This document shows positions 35,660 to 45,350 of a stretch of DNA of 64,000 nt, in pieces. A model generated the notes under the pieces. The model searched no databases, had not been told where the DNA came from, and was given only the letters and a program-made list of their open reading frames with translations. This DNA comes from JAABVY01 sp964496505 (GTDB taxonomy: Bacteria > Zixibacteria > MSB-5A5 > JAABVY01). Location: positions 1 through 64,000 of the forward strand of contig CAZBZV010000007.1 in the NCBI GenBank assembly GCA_964496505.1, read 5' to 3'. Every line of letters starts with the position of its first letter. The first letter of the stretch is position 1. The translations under genes and the position numbers were made by a program.

Positions 35660-37365
35660 GGCGATGGTTCAGTATAGCATCTCTGAGATTCCAGGCGGTG
35701 GCGGCCATTTCGGCACTGATTATTATAACCTCCGCCATTCTGGTTGGCTTCCTGATCAAGAGCCAGAAGGAACATATTACCGACGAGCTCGAAAAGCGCG
35801 GCGCCTCTCTGGTCAAGATGCTCGCCAACAATTCCGAATACGGGGTGATGATCGAGTCCGAATATATTCTGATCGATTTGATGAAAACCCTTTCGGTGGA
35901 AAGAGATTTCCAGTTCGTAGCTATTCAAAATCCCGAAGGTAATATAATCGCCCAGGTTTCCATGTTCGGCTCGAAATTCCCGCTCAAAAGCATCTTCTCC
36001 GAAGATGTCAGTGAAATGATGCAGAGTAAAACTGTAATGACTCAGCGCAAGAAGATACCGGATCATAGTCTGGAGCTGATCGAGTTTGTCTACCCTGTAT
36101 TCAAATACTCCGTGGAAGGCGGAATTTCCAGAGAGGAACTGGGCGTGGTCATGCCGTCTGTCTCCGATCCGGATATCCAGGCCGAGGCTATCGGTCTGGC
36201 ACGGCTGGGCATTTCGCTGGAAAATGTCAAAAAAGATATCTCGCGCATGGTCTGGATGACTATCTTCCTGACCTCGCTGGTGGTGTTTGCCGCGATCGTA
36301 TTGACTATCACTTTGGTTAACTTCATCATTAAACCGATCGAGAATCTCGTGGATGTTACCGAGCGAATTGCCGCCGGTGACCTCTCGCATGATGTTCCTG
36401 TAAAATCCAACGATGAGCTGGGCAGGCTGGCGATATCGTTCAATAAGATGACAGATTCCTTAAGAAATTACCGTGAAGAAGTCGAGATGTACAATCGTAC
36501 GCTCGAGCAGAAGATCGCGGAAAGAACCTCCGAGCTGGAGGAAGCCCAGAAGCAGCTTATACAATCCGAAAAAATGGCCGCGATAGGTGAGCTGGCAGCG
36601 GGTGTTGCTCATGAATTGAACAATCCTATGGGCGGAATCCTGGGCTACAGCCAGTATGCGCTGGAAAAGCTGTCCTCACGCAAGGCCGACGATTTAAGTG
36701 ATGATGATATCGAGATGCAGTGCCGTTTCCTGGAGGATATCGAACAGCAGGCGAGGCGTTGCAAAACAATTATCAAAAATCTTCTGAAATTCTCCCGTAC
36801 CTCGGCCAAGACCGAATTCGAGCATTTCGATCTGAACCAGGCGCTGGAGGAAACACTTACATTCGTGAAGCATCAGCTCGACATGAAAAATATCGAACTG
36901 GAAAAAAATCTCGATCCGAATCTGCCCGCGTATTATGGAAATTCGAGCCAGCTACAGCAGGTATTTACCAACATGATGCTGAACGCACAGCAGGCCATGA
37001 AGGACGGCGGACATCTTAAAATCGAGTCGCGCTTCTCGCCGCCTATCGGCGAATTCCAGGGATGTGTAGAGGTGGAATTTACCGACACCGGTACCGGAAT
37101 TCCCCCGGAAATCCTGAACAAGATATTCGAGCCTTTCTATACCACCAAGGATGTCGGTAAGGGCACCGGCCTGGGCCTTTCGATCTCATACGGTATCATA
37201 AAGGAACACCAGGGCGATATACTGGTTAAGAGCAAGGTCGATGAAGGCACAACATTTACACTGGTTCTGCCCCTGGAAATCACCAATCACGGCAGTGTTG
37301 CGCCTTCCGAAAAACAGGAAAAGCCTGCCACCGAGCAAAATAAATCCCCTCAGGCTGAAAATTAA
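35656..37365 (+). CDS. Transmembrane sensor histidine kinase (HAMP, HisKA, HATPase)
   Basis: 569-residue kinase. Span 1 is at about residues 13-34, an extracytoplasmic sensor region follows (about 35-192), span 2 is at about 193-218 (MVWMTIFLTSLVVFAAIVLTITLV), then HAMP (IIKPIENLVDVTERIAAGDLSHDVPVKSNDELGRLAISFN), a coiled coil, HisKA with H319 in AAGVAHELNNPMGG, and HATPase_c with FTNMMLNAQQAM (N box), DTGTGIPPEIL and GTGLGLSISYGII. The C-terminus is a Lys/Glu/Pro-rich tail. It overlaps the binding-protein gene by four bases (ATGA), implying coupled translation. The receiver at 37454 is the likely partner. Confidence 0.95.
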   Translation: MRRWFSIASLRFQAVAAISALIIITSAILVGFLIKSQKEHITDELEKRGASLVKMLANNSEYGVMIESEYILIDLMKTLSVERDFQFVAIQNPEGNIIAQVSMFGSKFPLKSIFSEDVSEMMQSKTVMTQRKKIPDHSLELIEFVYPVFKYSVEGGISREELGVVMPSVSDPDIQAEAIGLARLGISLENVKKDISRMVWMTIFLTSLVVFAAIVLTITLVNFIIKPIENLVDVTERIAAGDLSHDVPVKSNDELGRLAISFNKMTDSLRNYREEVEMYNRTLEQKIAERTSELEEAQKQLIQSEKMAAIGELAAGVAHELNNPMGGILGYSQYALEKLSSRKADDLSDDDIEMQCRFLEDIEQQARRCKTIIKNLLKFSRTSAKTEFEHFDLNQALEETLTFVKHQLDMKNIELEKNLDPNLPAYYGNSSQLQQVFTNMMLNAQQAMKDGGHLKIESRFSPPIGEFQGCVEVEFTDTGTGIPPEILNKIFEPFYTTKDVGKGTGLGLSISYGIIKEHQGDILVKSKVDEGTTFTLVLPLEITNHGSVAPSEKQEKPATEQNKSPQAEN

Positions 37366-37453
37366 TTAATCTCCCGCAAAATAATTTTGTTAACCTGCCG
37401 ATAAAGGAGGTAGAGATTACTGGCTATCATTTGTCAAAAAACGATAAAATAAT

Positions 37454-37843
37454 ATGTCTGGGATTAAGAAAATACTTGTAGTAGACGACACCCCCGTAAT
37501 TCGCAGGCTTCTCTGCGATGTGCTGGAATCCGAGGGATATGAAATCGAGGAAGCAATCGACGGTGTGCAGGCGCTGGAGAAAATCAGGGTCTGCAAATAC
37601 GATCTGGTCTTCTGCGATATCCATATGCCCCGGAAAAACGGTTTCGACACATTTATGGCCGCACGCGAAATCGATCCGAGCCTGAATTTTATTATGACCG
37701 ACAGCTTCCCCGATAAGCTGGCGGAAAAGACCAATGAAATGGGCGCTATGTGCTGCCTGGCGAAGCCGTTCGAGCTCGATGAGCTGCGAAAGACTCTTAA
37801 ACAGGCTGAACAGTTAAAGAAGTCCAAATGTCCGACAAAGTAG
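37454..37843 (+). CDS. Single-domain response regulator
   Basis: 129-residue receiver without an output domain. The acidic pair is in LVVDDTPV, the phosphoacceptor Asp in VFCDIHMPRKNG, the Thr in IMTDS and the Lys in LAKPFE. Its ATG lacks a close ribosome site; a strong AAAGGAGG lies 43 bases upstream (37403-37410). The 3' end overlaps the next gene by 16 bases. A partner for the kinase at 35656 or a phosphotransfer intermediate is likely. Confidence 0.92.
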   Translation: MSGIKKILVVDDTPVIRRLLCDVLESEGYEIEEAIDGVQALEKIRVCKYDLVFCDIHMPRKNGFDTFMAAREIDPSLNFIMTDSFPDKLAEKTNEMGAMCCLAKPFELDELRKTLKQAEQLKKSKCPTK

Positions 37844-39546
37844 ATGAAAAGCTTGCTCAAACGTCAAAAATCCTGATTGTCGACGACGAGCAGATTATAC
37901 TGAACATCGCTTCCGATGTCCTTAAGAGCGAGGGCTATAAGATAGATACCACCCAGGACCCCCTTGAGGCGCTGGAAAAAATCAATTCCGAAAAATACGA
38001 CTTTCTCCTGACAGATATAAAGATGCCGCATATGGACGGCATGACACTGGCCAAAGAAGCCCAGAAAATTTCTCCCGATACCGGCACAATTTTCATGACC
38101 GGCTATGCCAGTTTGGACACTGCCAAAGAAGCTATCAAGGCGGGCGCCTACGATTATATCATGAAGCCCTTCGAACTTTCTGAACTGCGTAAAGGGATAG
38201 CCAAAGCCGTAGCCAAAAAAGCCCGGCTGGAGGAAACCTCCGGCGGACAGGATCTGAAGCGTCTCTCCGATCTGATGGAGGTTCTCTATAATGTCGGCGA
38301 GCGCGACAGCCTTCTCAAGCTCTCTCTGGGACTGGCCCTTCTGAATTGCAATCTCGAGATGGGTATGATTGCGGCCTGGGATGAGCGCTCGGAGAAATTC
38401 GAGGTAGCCGCCACCAATAATGTCAAAGAAGGCGATTTCAAGGTAATCTCTCAAAATCTCAATGTCGAGGCCGCAGACGATTGCTTTGATATCAGTTCTC
38501 CCACACGCAACCCGGGAATAAAGGAGAATCAGTTCTTTTCGAAAATAGTCGAGCACTTTCCCGAGGTTGAATCTCTTTCGGGATTCTTCAATGAATCTCA
38601 GCAGACCATAACTCTTGCTGTCAAGAGCCAGAAAAAATTCTATATTGTCCTGCTCCTGCAGGAAAACAGCGAGGATACATTAAACGACCGTGATCTGAAA
38701 CTGCTCTCGATAGTACTCTCGCTGATCTCACTGGCCGCCGAGAACATCGCCCTCTACGAGGAATCCAAGACTGCTCTCTCCGAGCTGGAAAAGCTTCACG
38801 ACGATATCGTCAATCTGGAGAAAGTCGCCGCCAAGGGCGTTATGTCCGCGGAAATCGGGCACGAGCTCAACAACTTCCTGAATATCGTGCGCAGCAATTT
38901 TGAGATGATGACATTCAAGGCCAAAATCAAGAACAAGGCCGAGGTTGAGAAATATATCGACAGCATCAATATGAGCCTTGATCAGATGACCAAATTTACC
39001 ACCGGTCTTGCCGACGCCGCCAATCTGCGCACTGAAAAGAAAATGATTAATCTGAATGCTCTTCTGGAGGATATCGTAGCCTTCCTGGCTCCCCAGAAGC
39101 GTTTCCGCAATATCGGACTCGGCAAGGAGCTGGACAAATCTCTGCCCAATATGATGGCCGATCCCAGCCAGTTATCTCAGTTGTTCTATAACATCCTAAA
39201 CAACGCCTCGCAGGCCTTGAAGGATCAGGACGCCGGAGGTATCAGGATCGGCACAAAATACAATAAGGAACAACATGAGGTTGTTGTGGAACTTTCCGAC
39301 AACGGCCCCGGCTTCCCGCCCGAACTGGCCGAGAAAGCGTTTACCTCGCGCTTTACCACCAAATCCGGCGGGCACGGCTTCGGCCTGATCGTCTGCGCCA
39401 AGGTGGTAAACAATCACGGCGGCAAGATTAAGGTCGAGGAAGTCAAGCCGCATGGCACAAAATTCAAGATCACCCTGCCTGTTATCTCCGACGGCAAAGA
39501 CGAAGAGCAAACCGACCGCCACAAAACCGCCCAGATAAGGGTGTAA
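37828..39546 (+). CDS. Cytosolic receiver-histidine kinase hybrid
   Basis: 572-residue soluble protein with the order receiver (about 14-130), middle region (about 140-320) and kinase (about 330-555). The receiver has LIVDDEQI, LLTDIKMPHMDG, FMTGYAS and IMKPFE. The middle region is a weak GAF-like domain ending in a long helix (LISLAAENIALYEESKTALSELEKLHDDIVNLEKVAAKGV). The kinase has AEIGHELNNFLNIV (phospho-His), LFYNILNNASQAL, DNGPGFPPEL and GGHGFGLIV. With no membrane span, it probably acts downstream of the membrane kinase. It overlaps the receiver gene by 16 bases and is the last gene of the unit. Confidence 0.92.
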   Translation: MSDKVDEKLAQTSKILIVDDEQIILNIASDVLKSEGYKIDTTQDPLEALEKINSEKYDFLLTDIKMPHMDGMTLAKEAQKISPDTGTIFMTGYASLDTAKEAIKAGAYDYIMKPFELSELRKGIAKAVAKKARLEETSGGQDLKRLSDLMEVLYNVGERDSLLKLSLGLALLNCNLEMGMIAAWDERSEKFEVAATNNVKEGDFKVISQNLNVEAADDCFDISSPTRNPGIKENQFFSKIVEHFPEVESLSGFFNESQQTITLAVKSQKKFYIVLLLQENSEDTLNDRDLKLLSIVLSLISLAAENIALYEESKTALSELEKLHDDIVNLEKVAAKGVMSAEIGHELNNFLNIVRSNFEMMTFKAKIKNKAEVEKYIDSINMSLDQMTKFTTGLADAANLRTEKKMINLNALLEDIVAFLAPQKRFRNIGLGKELDKSLPNMMADPSQLSQLFYNILNNASQALKDQDAGGIRIGTKYNKEQHEVVVELSDNGPGFPPELAEKAFTSRFTTKSGGHGFGLIVCAKVVNNHGGKIKVEEVKPHGTKFKITLPVISDGKDEEQTDRHKTAQIRV

Positions 39547-39628
39547 AAGCTATTAGCATTTTGTCTCTGCAATAATCAAGCCTATTTTTATTCGCATAAA
39601 TCCGCATTCTTTATTATCTTGGGAGTCG

Positions 39629-40807
39629 ATGAAAAAGCCCAAAGATAAAAAGATGGTGGCTGTTTATACTGATATCGGACGGGGACATCCCAACTATCTC
39701 GATTCAGCCCTCAGGGCGGTCGAAAACCGTCTGGAAAAGCTGCCAAAAAGCATCAAAGTCACCTCGGTATTCGAGATATCTAAAGGCATGTCGCTTTTCG
39801 GCTGGAAGACCATACGCCGTATCTACCGTTCCGGCGCTCAGGGAGGGCTGGCCTCGTTTTTATACAATAAAGCACGCGGCCCTCAAACCGACGGCACTCA
39901 AAAGAAAAAAACTATCAAGGTACTTGGAAAATCACTGCGCAAATATTTCGAGGGCTACGACGGCATCGTGCTGGCTGCGCATCCGATTTTAGCGCAGATT
40001 CTGGGCGATGCCTGTCGCGTCTTTTATATTCACGGCGAAATAGCCTCTCCCCTCGAATTCGATATATCAAATGCGGAGAAAATCCTTGCCCCGCTTCAAA
40101 AGACGGCGGACGCCTTCACTGCCGCAGGTATATCGCGAGATAAAATTATTATTACTGGCTTAATGCTCGAGCCGGAGCTGGCCGCCGAAACTGAGCTTAT
40201 AAATGCCGAACGTCTAAACCGTCTGGAAAGCGGCGGCAAGACCACAATAGGCTTCTACACTTCCGGCGCCTATCCTAAAATTCATGTCTGGCAGATAATC
40301 GAAGCGGCCGATCATATACTGAAAAACAACCTGGGAAATATCATTATCTCCTGCGGTACGGAAAAGCGGCATTTCGAGCGTTTTAATTCCGCGTTTGGTC
40401 AATATGAACCGATCACCGACAGGGAGCAATTCAAACAGGGTGAAAGCAGAATTCTTTTACAGCATGATCCCGACAGGCAAGGATTGACATTGCAGGAAAT
40501 AGATATGCTGCATAGAATCGATCTGGCGGTGATGGCCGCTCACGAGCGCACCAACTGGACAATCGGGCTCAATCTCCCCACTATTTTCCTGAAACCGAAT
40601 ATCGGCAACTTCTCACCCGGCAATCATGAATACGCCCTTGAGCATGGAATCGTTTTCCCTCACAAAGAGGGACATATCACAGAAGCGATAGACAGATTCA
40701 TTGTTGCCTGGCGCGGCAAAGACGAGATCTTAAAAAAACCGGCTGAGGATTACAATTGCAGCGGCTCATACAACGCCGCTGATATAATTATAAAAGAAAT
40801 CGAATGA
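39629..40807 (+). CDS. Probable GT-B-fold glycosyltransferase-like protein
   Basis: 392-residue cytosolic protein. The N-terminal AVYTDIGRGHPNYLDSALRAVENRL resembles the DxGxGH loop of MurG and diacylglycerol glucosyltransferases (GT28 type); GKTTIGFYTSGAYPKIHVWQIIEAADHIL and the later TIFLKPNIGNFSPGNHEYALEHG look like the second Rossmann domain and the nucleotide-sugar edge. I do not recognise a specific enzyme. It is preceded by GGGAGT and its stop overlaps a possible ATG of the next gene. Donor and acceptor are unknown. Confidence 0.6.
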   Translation: MKKPKDKKMVAVYTDIGRGHPNYLDSALRAVENRLEKLPKSIKVTSVFEISKGMSLFGWKTIRRIYRSGAQGGLASFLYNKARGPQTDGTQKKKTIKVLGKSLRKYFEGYDGIVLAAHPILAQILGDACRVFYIHGEIASPLEFDISNAEKILAPLQKTADAFTAAGISRDKIIITGLMLEPELAAETELINAERLNRLESGGKTTIGFYTSGAYPKIHVWQIIEAADHILKNNLGNIIISCGTEKRHFERFNSAFGQYEPITDREQFKQGESRILLQHDPDRQGLTLQEIDMLHRIDLAVMAAHERTNWTIGLNLPTIFLKPNIGNFSPGNHEYALEHGIVFPHKEGHITEAIDRFIVAWRGKDEILKKPAEDYNCSGSYNAADIIIKEIE

Positions 40808-40824
40808 AATATGTGAGGATCGCA

Positions 40825-42519
40825 ATGAATACCAGAAAAATATCCTTTATCATAATATTAGTATGGATATTTTCATTACTATCCTGCGGAGAGCCGCAGG
40901 ATGTCCGCTATTTCAAGGGCGCACTGGCGACCGTGCATCCAATCGCAACAGAAATCGGCCAGGATGTACTGGCGCGGGGCGGCAATGCTGTCGACTGTGC
41001 CGTTGCTGTCGGCTTTTCGCTGGCGGTGGTATATCCACAGGCCGGCAATATCGGCGGGGGCGGATTTGCTATTATATACAACCGCGACAGCCTTAATGTT
41101 ACCACTCTGGATTTCCGCGAGAAAGCCCCTATTTTCGCCAAGCAGGACATGTATCTTGACACGGCAGGGAATCTGATCGAAAACGCCAGCCTCCTGGGAC
41201 ATAAAGCGGCGGGTGTACCGGGTACTGTGGCGGGGCTTCTGGAGATGCATAAACGGTTCGGTTCCCTGCCCCTGGAAGATCTGATAAATCCGGCAATAAA
41301 GCTGGCTGACAGCGGATTTGCGGTATACAAGATACTGGAGGAGGACCTGGAGGCCTCACGAGAACTCCTAACCCAATTCGAAACAACCAAAAGCATATTC
41401 TTCAAAGATGATGAGCCGCTTTCAGAGGGTGACTGGTTGATCCAGTCTGATCTGGCGGAGACATTGAAAAGGATTCGCAAATACGGGCGCTCCGGATTTT
41501 ACGGCGGACGCACAGCGTCACTGCTGGAAAAATCCTCACTGGAAGCCGGAGGCTTGATCACGCAGACTGATCTGGAAGAATATATGCCGATATGGCGCGC
41601 ACCGATTATATTCAATTTCCATGACCTGAAAATCTTCTCCATGGGGCCGCCGTCCTCTGGAGGAATACTCCTGGCACAGATTTTCAATATGCTCGAACAA
41701 TTCAAGCTGCCCCCGAATGATCCATACGATCCCATGTTCGTGCACCTGTTCACCGCCGCCTGTAAGCGCACCTATGCGGACCGCGCGAAATATCTGGGCG
41801 ATATCGACTTTGTGGACGTCCCGATACAAACGTTGATCTCAGATGAATACGCTAAAAAACGGATGGCTGATTTTAATCCGGTACAGGCTACGCCGTCTAA
41901 TATGATTGGCCCCGGCCAGATTATGACAGAATCGGAATCCACCACGCACTTTTCGATTGTCGATCAATACGGCAATGCGGTCGGCATAACATACACCATC
42001 AACGCCTCATTCGGCGCAAAGGTCGTGGCCGACAGCCTGGGATTTTTCCTGAATAATGAGATGGATGATTTTGTGGCAAAGCCGGGCATCCCCAATCTTT
42101 ACGGTCTTGTGGGCGGAGAGGCCAATAAAATCGAACCCCAGAAACGTCCGCTATCCTCAATGAGCCCGACTATGGTCTTCAGATCCGATTCGCTTCTGAT
42201 GGTAACCGGTTCACCCGGCGGATCGAAAATCATAACAACCGTCGCGCATTCGATCCTGAGATATTTCCAATTTGACAGGTTCTTGAATCATGCTGTCAAT
42301 GATCCCAAATACCATCATCAGCACCTGCCGGATATTCTGTATTACGAAATCGGAGCATTCGAAAAAAGCGAGGCCTCCAGACTGGAGGAGATGGGTTACA
42401 CCTTGAAAGAACGTTCCGATTACAGCAACCTCAATGCCGTGGCCCGCAAAGATCCAAAAAGGCGCTGGGAGGCCGAGTCTGACCGCAGACGCAAGGGCGA
42501 GGCAGCGGTACTGTATTAA
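40825..42519 (+). CDS. Gamma-glutamyltransferase, lipoprotein-anchored
   Basis: 564-residue enzyme of the Ntn-hydrolase family. The heavy-chain start FKGALATVHPIATEIGQDVLARGGNAVDCAVAVGFSLAVVYPQAGNIGGGGFAIIY is typical. The predicted autocleavage and nucleophile Thr is in ESTTHFSIVDQYGNAVGITYTIN, followed by SFGAKV and PLSSMSPTMVF and GSPGGSKIITTVAHSILRYF. The N-terminus ends in the lipobox FSLLSC, so it is probably an outer- or inner-membrane-anchored periplasmic lipoprotein that hydrolyses glutathione and other gamma-glutamyl compounds. ATG 40825 follows GTGAGGATC and gives the best signal peptide; ATG 40804, overlapping the previous stop, is an alternative. Confidence 0.93.
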   Translation: MNTRKISFIIILVWIFSLLSCGEPQDVRYFKGALATVHPIATEIGQDVLARGGNAVDCAVAVGFSLAVVYPQAGNIGGGGFAIIYNRDSLNVTTLDFREKAPIFAKQDMYLDTAGNLIENASLLGHKAAGVPGTVAGLLEMHKRFGSLPLEDLINPAIKLADSGFAVYKILEEDLEASRELLTQFETTKSIFFKDDEPLSEGDWLIQSDLAETLKRIRKYGRSGFYGGRTASLLEKSSLEAGGLITQTDLEEYMPIWRAPIIFNFHDLKIFSMGPPSSGGILLAQIFNMLEQFKLPPNDPYDPMFVHLFTAACKRTYADRAKYLGDIDFVDVPIQTLISDEYAKKRMADFNPVQATPSNMIGPGQIMTESESTTHFSIVDQYGNAVGITYTINASFGAKVVADSLGFFLNNEMDDFVAKPGIPNLYGLVGGEANKIEPQKRPLSSMSPTMVFRSDSLLMVTGSPGGSKIITTVAHSILRYFQFDRFLNHAVNDPKYHHQHLPDILYYEIGAFEKSEASRLEEMGYTLKERSDYSNLNAVARKDPKRRWEAESDRRRKGEAAVLY

Positions 42520-42522
42520 TCA

Positions 42523-43164
42523 TCAGTTTATCCCCAGCAGATGGCCGGGTGTGAAATAGAGTATAATTACGACTGGAATAATCGCCAGAATACCAATTAC
42601 ATAACGCAAAGGCATTTTAATCTTAAACTGTCGAAAGCCCACCAGCATATATGCCGTGCCTGAAAGCAGAATTGATAGATAAGTCAAAATCATTAGAATA
42701 TATGTTGCCCACCAACCATCTGAGAGAATAAATATAAATGCTGTGGTGGCAGCCATAAACGTATTAATCTTCCCCCACACATTGGACTCGATTATAAAGT
42801 CCGATTGCTTTGCAATAATAATCCCGCCGCTTAATATGAGGAGGTCCCGATAGCCCAAAAGTATTACCAGCGCCAGCGGAAAATCGCGATGGATCACAAG
42901 CGCCAAAAGCCCGACCACTATAATTATTTTATCTGCCACAGGATCGAGAATCTTACCAAGATCGGTCTTCTGATCCATGCGCCTCGCAAAATAGCCGTCC
43001 AGCACATCGGTCAGAGAGGCCACTGCAATCGTGACAAGAACCATAATATCGGCCAAAGTACCCTCTTTTGAAAGATAATGGAAAATAGGAACCAGGAGGA
43101 ATAAGCGCAGGATTGAAAGCAGATTTGATATATAGAAAATGTGCCTGAACTGCAGATTAATCAA
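42523..43164 (-). CDS. CDP-alcohol phosphatidyltransferase (PgsA-like)
   Basis: 213-residue membrane enzyme with about five spans. The complete family motif is present: LTDVLDGYFARRMDQKTDLGKILDPVADKI, i.e. D-x2-D-G-x2-A-R-x8-G-x3-D-x3-D. The N-terminus ISNLLSILRLFLLVPIF also fits phosphatidylglycerophosphate synthase. It transfers a phosphatidyl group from CDP-diacylglycerol to an alcohol, probably glycerol 3-phosphate. The start is TTG 43164 after AAGGA. It is convergent with the gamma-glutamyltransferase gene, three bases apart. Confidence 0.9.
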   Translation of the reverse strand: MINLQFRHIFYISNLLSILRLFLLVPIFHYLSKEGTLADIMVLVTIAVASLTDVLDGYFARRMDQKTDLGKILDPVADKIIIVVGLLALVIHRDFPLALVILLGYRDLLILSGGIIIAKQSDFIIESNVWGKINTFMAATTAFIFILSDGWWATYILMILTYLSILLSGTAYMLVGFRQFKIKMPLRYVIGILAIIPVVIILYFTPGHLLGIN

Positions 43165-43356
43165 TTTTCCAGTTCCTTTTTATACCGGTCGGAATAATTA
43201 TTAAATATCTTTATTCAAGTGACTTAAGTCAATATTTAACAGCCACAGCCCAAAATCAAATTTATTTTTCTTAAACACCGGGAATATTGAGCCGTCATTT
43301 TTGTAGAGGTCACAGAAGATACAGGACAGCCCATAAATCAAATTAAGGAGGCAGTT

Positions 43357-45327
43357 ATGTCTTTCAGCAGGATTCTTATACCCATTTTGATCATTTTCAT
43401 GGTCTTCGGGCTTTTGACCACACTCGACGGAGAAAAGCTTCAGCCCGGAATTAAGGGTACGATCACCGACAAAGCAAGCGGCAAGCCAATCGCCAATGCA
43501 GCCGTGGAATTGCCCGGTACAACATTCAAAACAACCACCGGCTCTGACGGCAGCTATTTAATTGCCAATGTCCCGGAGGGCTCGTATTTGATGACAATCA
43601 CGGCGCCCGGATATATCAAAGTAAATATAGTACGAGCACAGGTAGTTAAAAATGCTGCTACAACAATCGATTATGCAATGACAAAATCAACAGGAGCTCC
43701 CAATGAAATGGAATCAGTTTTTGCAACGACATTGCAGAAGATTGAAATGGACAGGGAAATTGTAGAGGAAAAAGAAGGCCTCGTCATGCATGACATGGCC
43801 ATGCCACTAGGAGAACAATCTATCAATTCCCCGGCTCCGGCCAGGATAAAATCAAATGGTCTCATTTTATCGCATAATGCTCCCACCTCCGGGCAGTGGC
43901 TTCCGCACGGCGGAACTACTCCGCCCAACGGCGAACCGTATTCGGGGACATTCTTCAAAAATTACGGCGTCAATCCGTTTGTCGATACCGAGGATGACCA
44001 TTTCTCGACTTTCGCAATCGATGTTGACGATGCCTCCTATTCGGTTGCACGCGGCTATATCGAGCGCGGCAATCTGCCTCCGGCCGATGCAGTGCGCACC
44101 GAGGAATTCGTGAACTTCTTCGACTATGATTATCCCGCGCCGGAGAGAGAAAAATTCAAGGTGTATATCGAGGGCGCGCCCTCAAAATTCGGCCAAAATG
44201 CCGACATGCTTCGAATCGGGATCAAAGGGCAGGAAATAAATCCGGTCGACCGTAAACCTGCAGTGCTGACATTCGTTATCGATGTATCCGGCTCGATGGG
44301 TATCGACAGCCGCCTGGGTATGGTCAAACGCGCGCTCAGACTTCTGGTCGATCAGCTTCGCGAGGATGACCTTGTGGGTATCGCGATTTACGGCAGCCTC
44401 GGAGAAAAATATCTCGACCACACCTCAATTAAAGATAAAGATGATATTCTGTTTGCAATTGATGCGCTCCACACCGGCGGCGCCACCAATGCCGAGGAAG
44501 GCATCAAGATCGGCTACAAGATGGCCTCGGAGAATTTCAAGGAAGGCGCGATCAACAGGATTATCCTCTGCTCTGACGGTGTGGCTAATGTTGGAAGAAC
44601 CGGTCCCGACGCCATCCTGAAGGAGATTAAGGAGTATGTCGAAAAGGGTATCACGCTTACGACCGTCGGCTTCGGAATGGCCAACTACAACGACGTACTG
44701 ATGGAACAGCTTGGCAACAAGGGTAACGGCCATTTTGCCTATGTCGATAACCTCGAGCAGGCCAGGCGGATTTTCGTCCAGAACCTGACCGGAACTCTTC
44801 AGGTAATTGCAAAGGATGTTAAGATTCAGATTGATTTCGATCCTGAGAAGGTCAGAAGCTACAGGCTTCTGGGATATGAAAACCGTGATGTCGATGACGA
44901 CAAATTCCGTGACGACAAAGAGGACGGCGGTGAAATCGGCTCGGGGCATGATGTTACCGCGCTGTATGAGATCAAGTTCAAGGACGGCGCTTCGGGTAAA
45001 TTCGCAACTCTGTTCGTGCGCTACAAAAATCCCGATGCCGGGGATGAGGTCACCGAATCGAGCTTCCCGCTTGAGATGAGTGACATCAAATCCGATTTTG
45101 CAGAGACTTCATCATCATTCCGGCTGGCAGCCTGCGCTGCTGAATTTGCCGAGATTCTGCGCGAATCGTACTGGGCCAAAGACGGTGACATGGGCGAGGT
45201 CTTGAAGCTTGCCCAGGAGCTGTCCTATGAGAACAAGGATGATGACGATATAATCGAGTTCACAGCTATGGTCTCACGTGCCAAGAAGCTCTGGGACGAA
45301 AAAGAATTGCTTTCGAAGGGTAACTAA
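43357..45327 (+). CDS. Secreted von Willebrand factor A-domain protein (YfbK-type) with regulatory beta-sandwich
   Basis: 656-residue exported protein. Signal peptide about 1-24. Residues about 30-110 are a CarboxypepD_reg-like domain (GIKGTITDKASGKPIANAAVELPGTTFKTTTGSDGSYLIANVPEGSYLMTIT), similar to that of the TonB receptor at 31673. Next come a linker, the vWF_A N-terminal domain (EEFVNFFDYDYPAPE), a vWA domain with the MIDAS motif VIDVSGSMG and the late TTVGFGMANYNDVLMEQLGNKGNGHFAYVD, and a DUF3520-type C-terminus (FRLAACAAEFAEILRESYWA). The same order is found in YfbK-like proteins. The ribosome site AAGGAGG is strong. It ends at its own terminator. Confidence 0.93.
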   Translation: MSFSRILIPILIIFMVFGLLTTLDGEKLQPGIKGTITDKASGKPIANAAVELPGTTFKTTTGSDGSYLIANVPEGSYLMTITAPGYIKVNIVRAQVVKNAATTIDYAMTKSTGAPNEMESVFATTLQKIEMDREIVEEKEGLVMHDMAMPLGEQSINSPAPARIKSNGLILSHNAPTSGQWLPHGGTTPPNGEPYSGTFFKNYGVNPFVDTEDDHFSTFAIDVDDASYSVARGYIERGNLPPADAVRTEEFVNFFDYDYPAPEREKFKVYIEGAPSKFGQNADMLRIGIKGQEINPVDRKPAVLTFVIDVSGSMGIDSRLGMVKRALRLLVDQLREDDLVGIAIYGSLGEKYLDHTSIKDKDDILFAIDALHTGGATNAEEGIKIGYKMASENFKEGAINRIILCSDGVANVGRTGPDAILKEIKEYVEKGITLTTVGFGMANYNDVLMEQLGNKGNGHFAYVDNLEQARRIFVQNLTGTLQVIAKDVKIQIDFDPEKVRSYRLLGYENRDVDDDKFRDDKEDGGEIGSGHDVTALYEIKFKDGASGKFATLFVRYKNPDAGDEVTESSFPLEMSDIKSDFAETSSSFRLAACAAEFAEILRESYWAKDGDMGEVLKLAQELSYENKDDDDIIEFTAMVSRAKKLWDEKELLSKGN

Positions 45328-45350
45328 CCTCCTCAACCAATACTCCTTCT

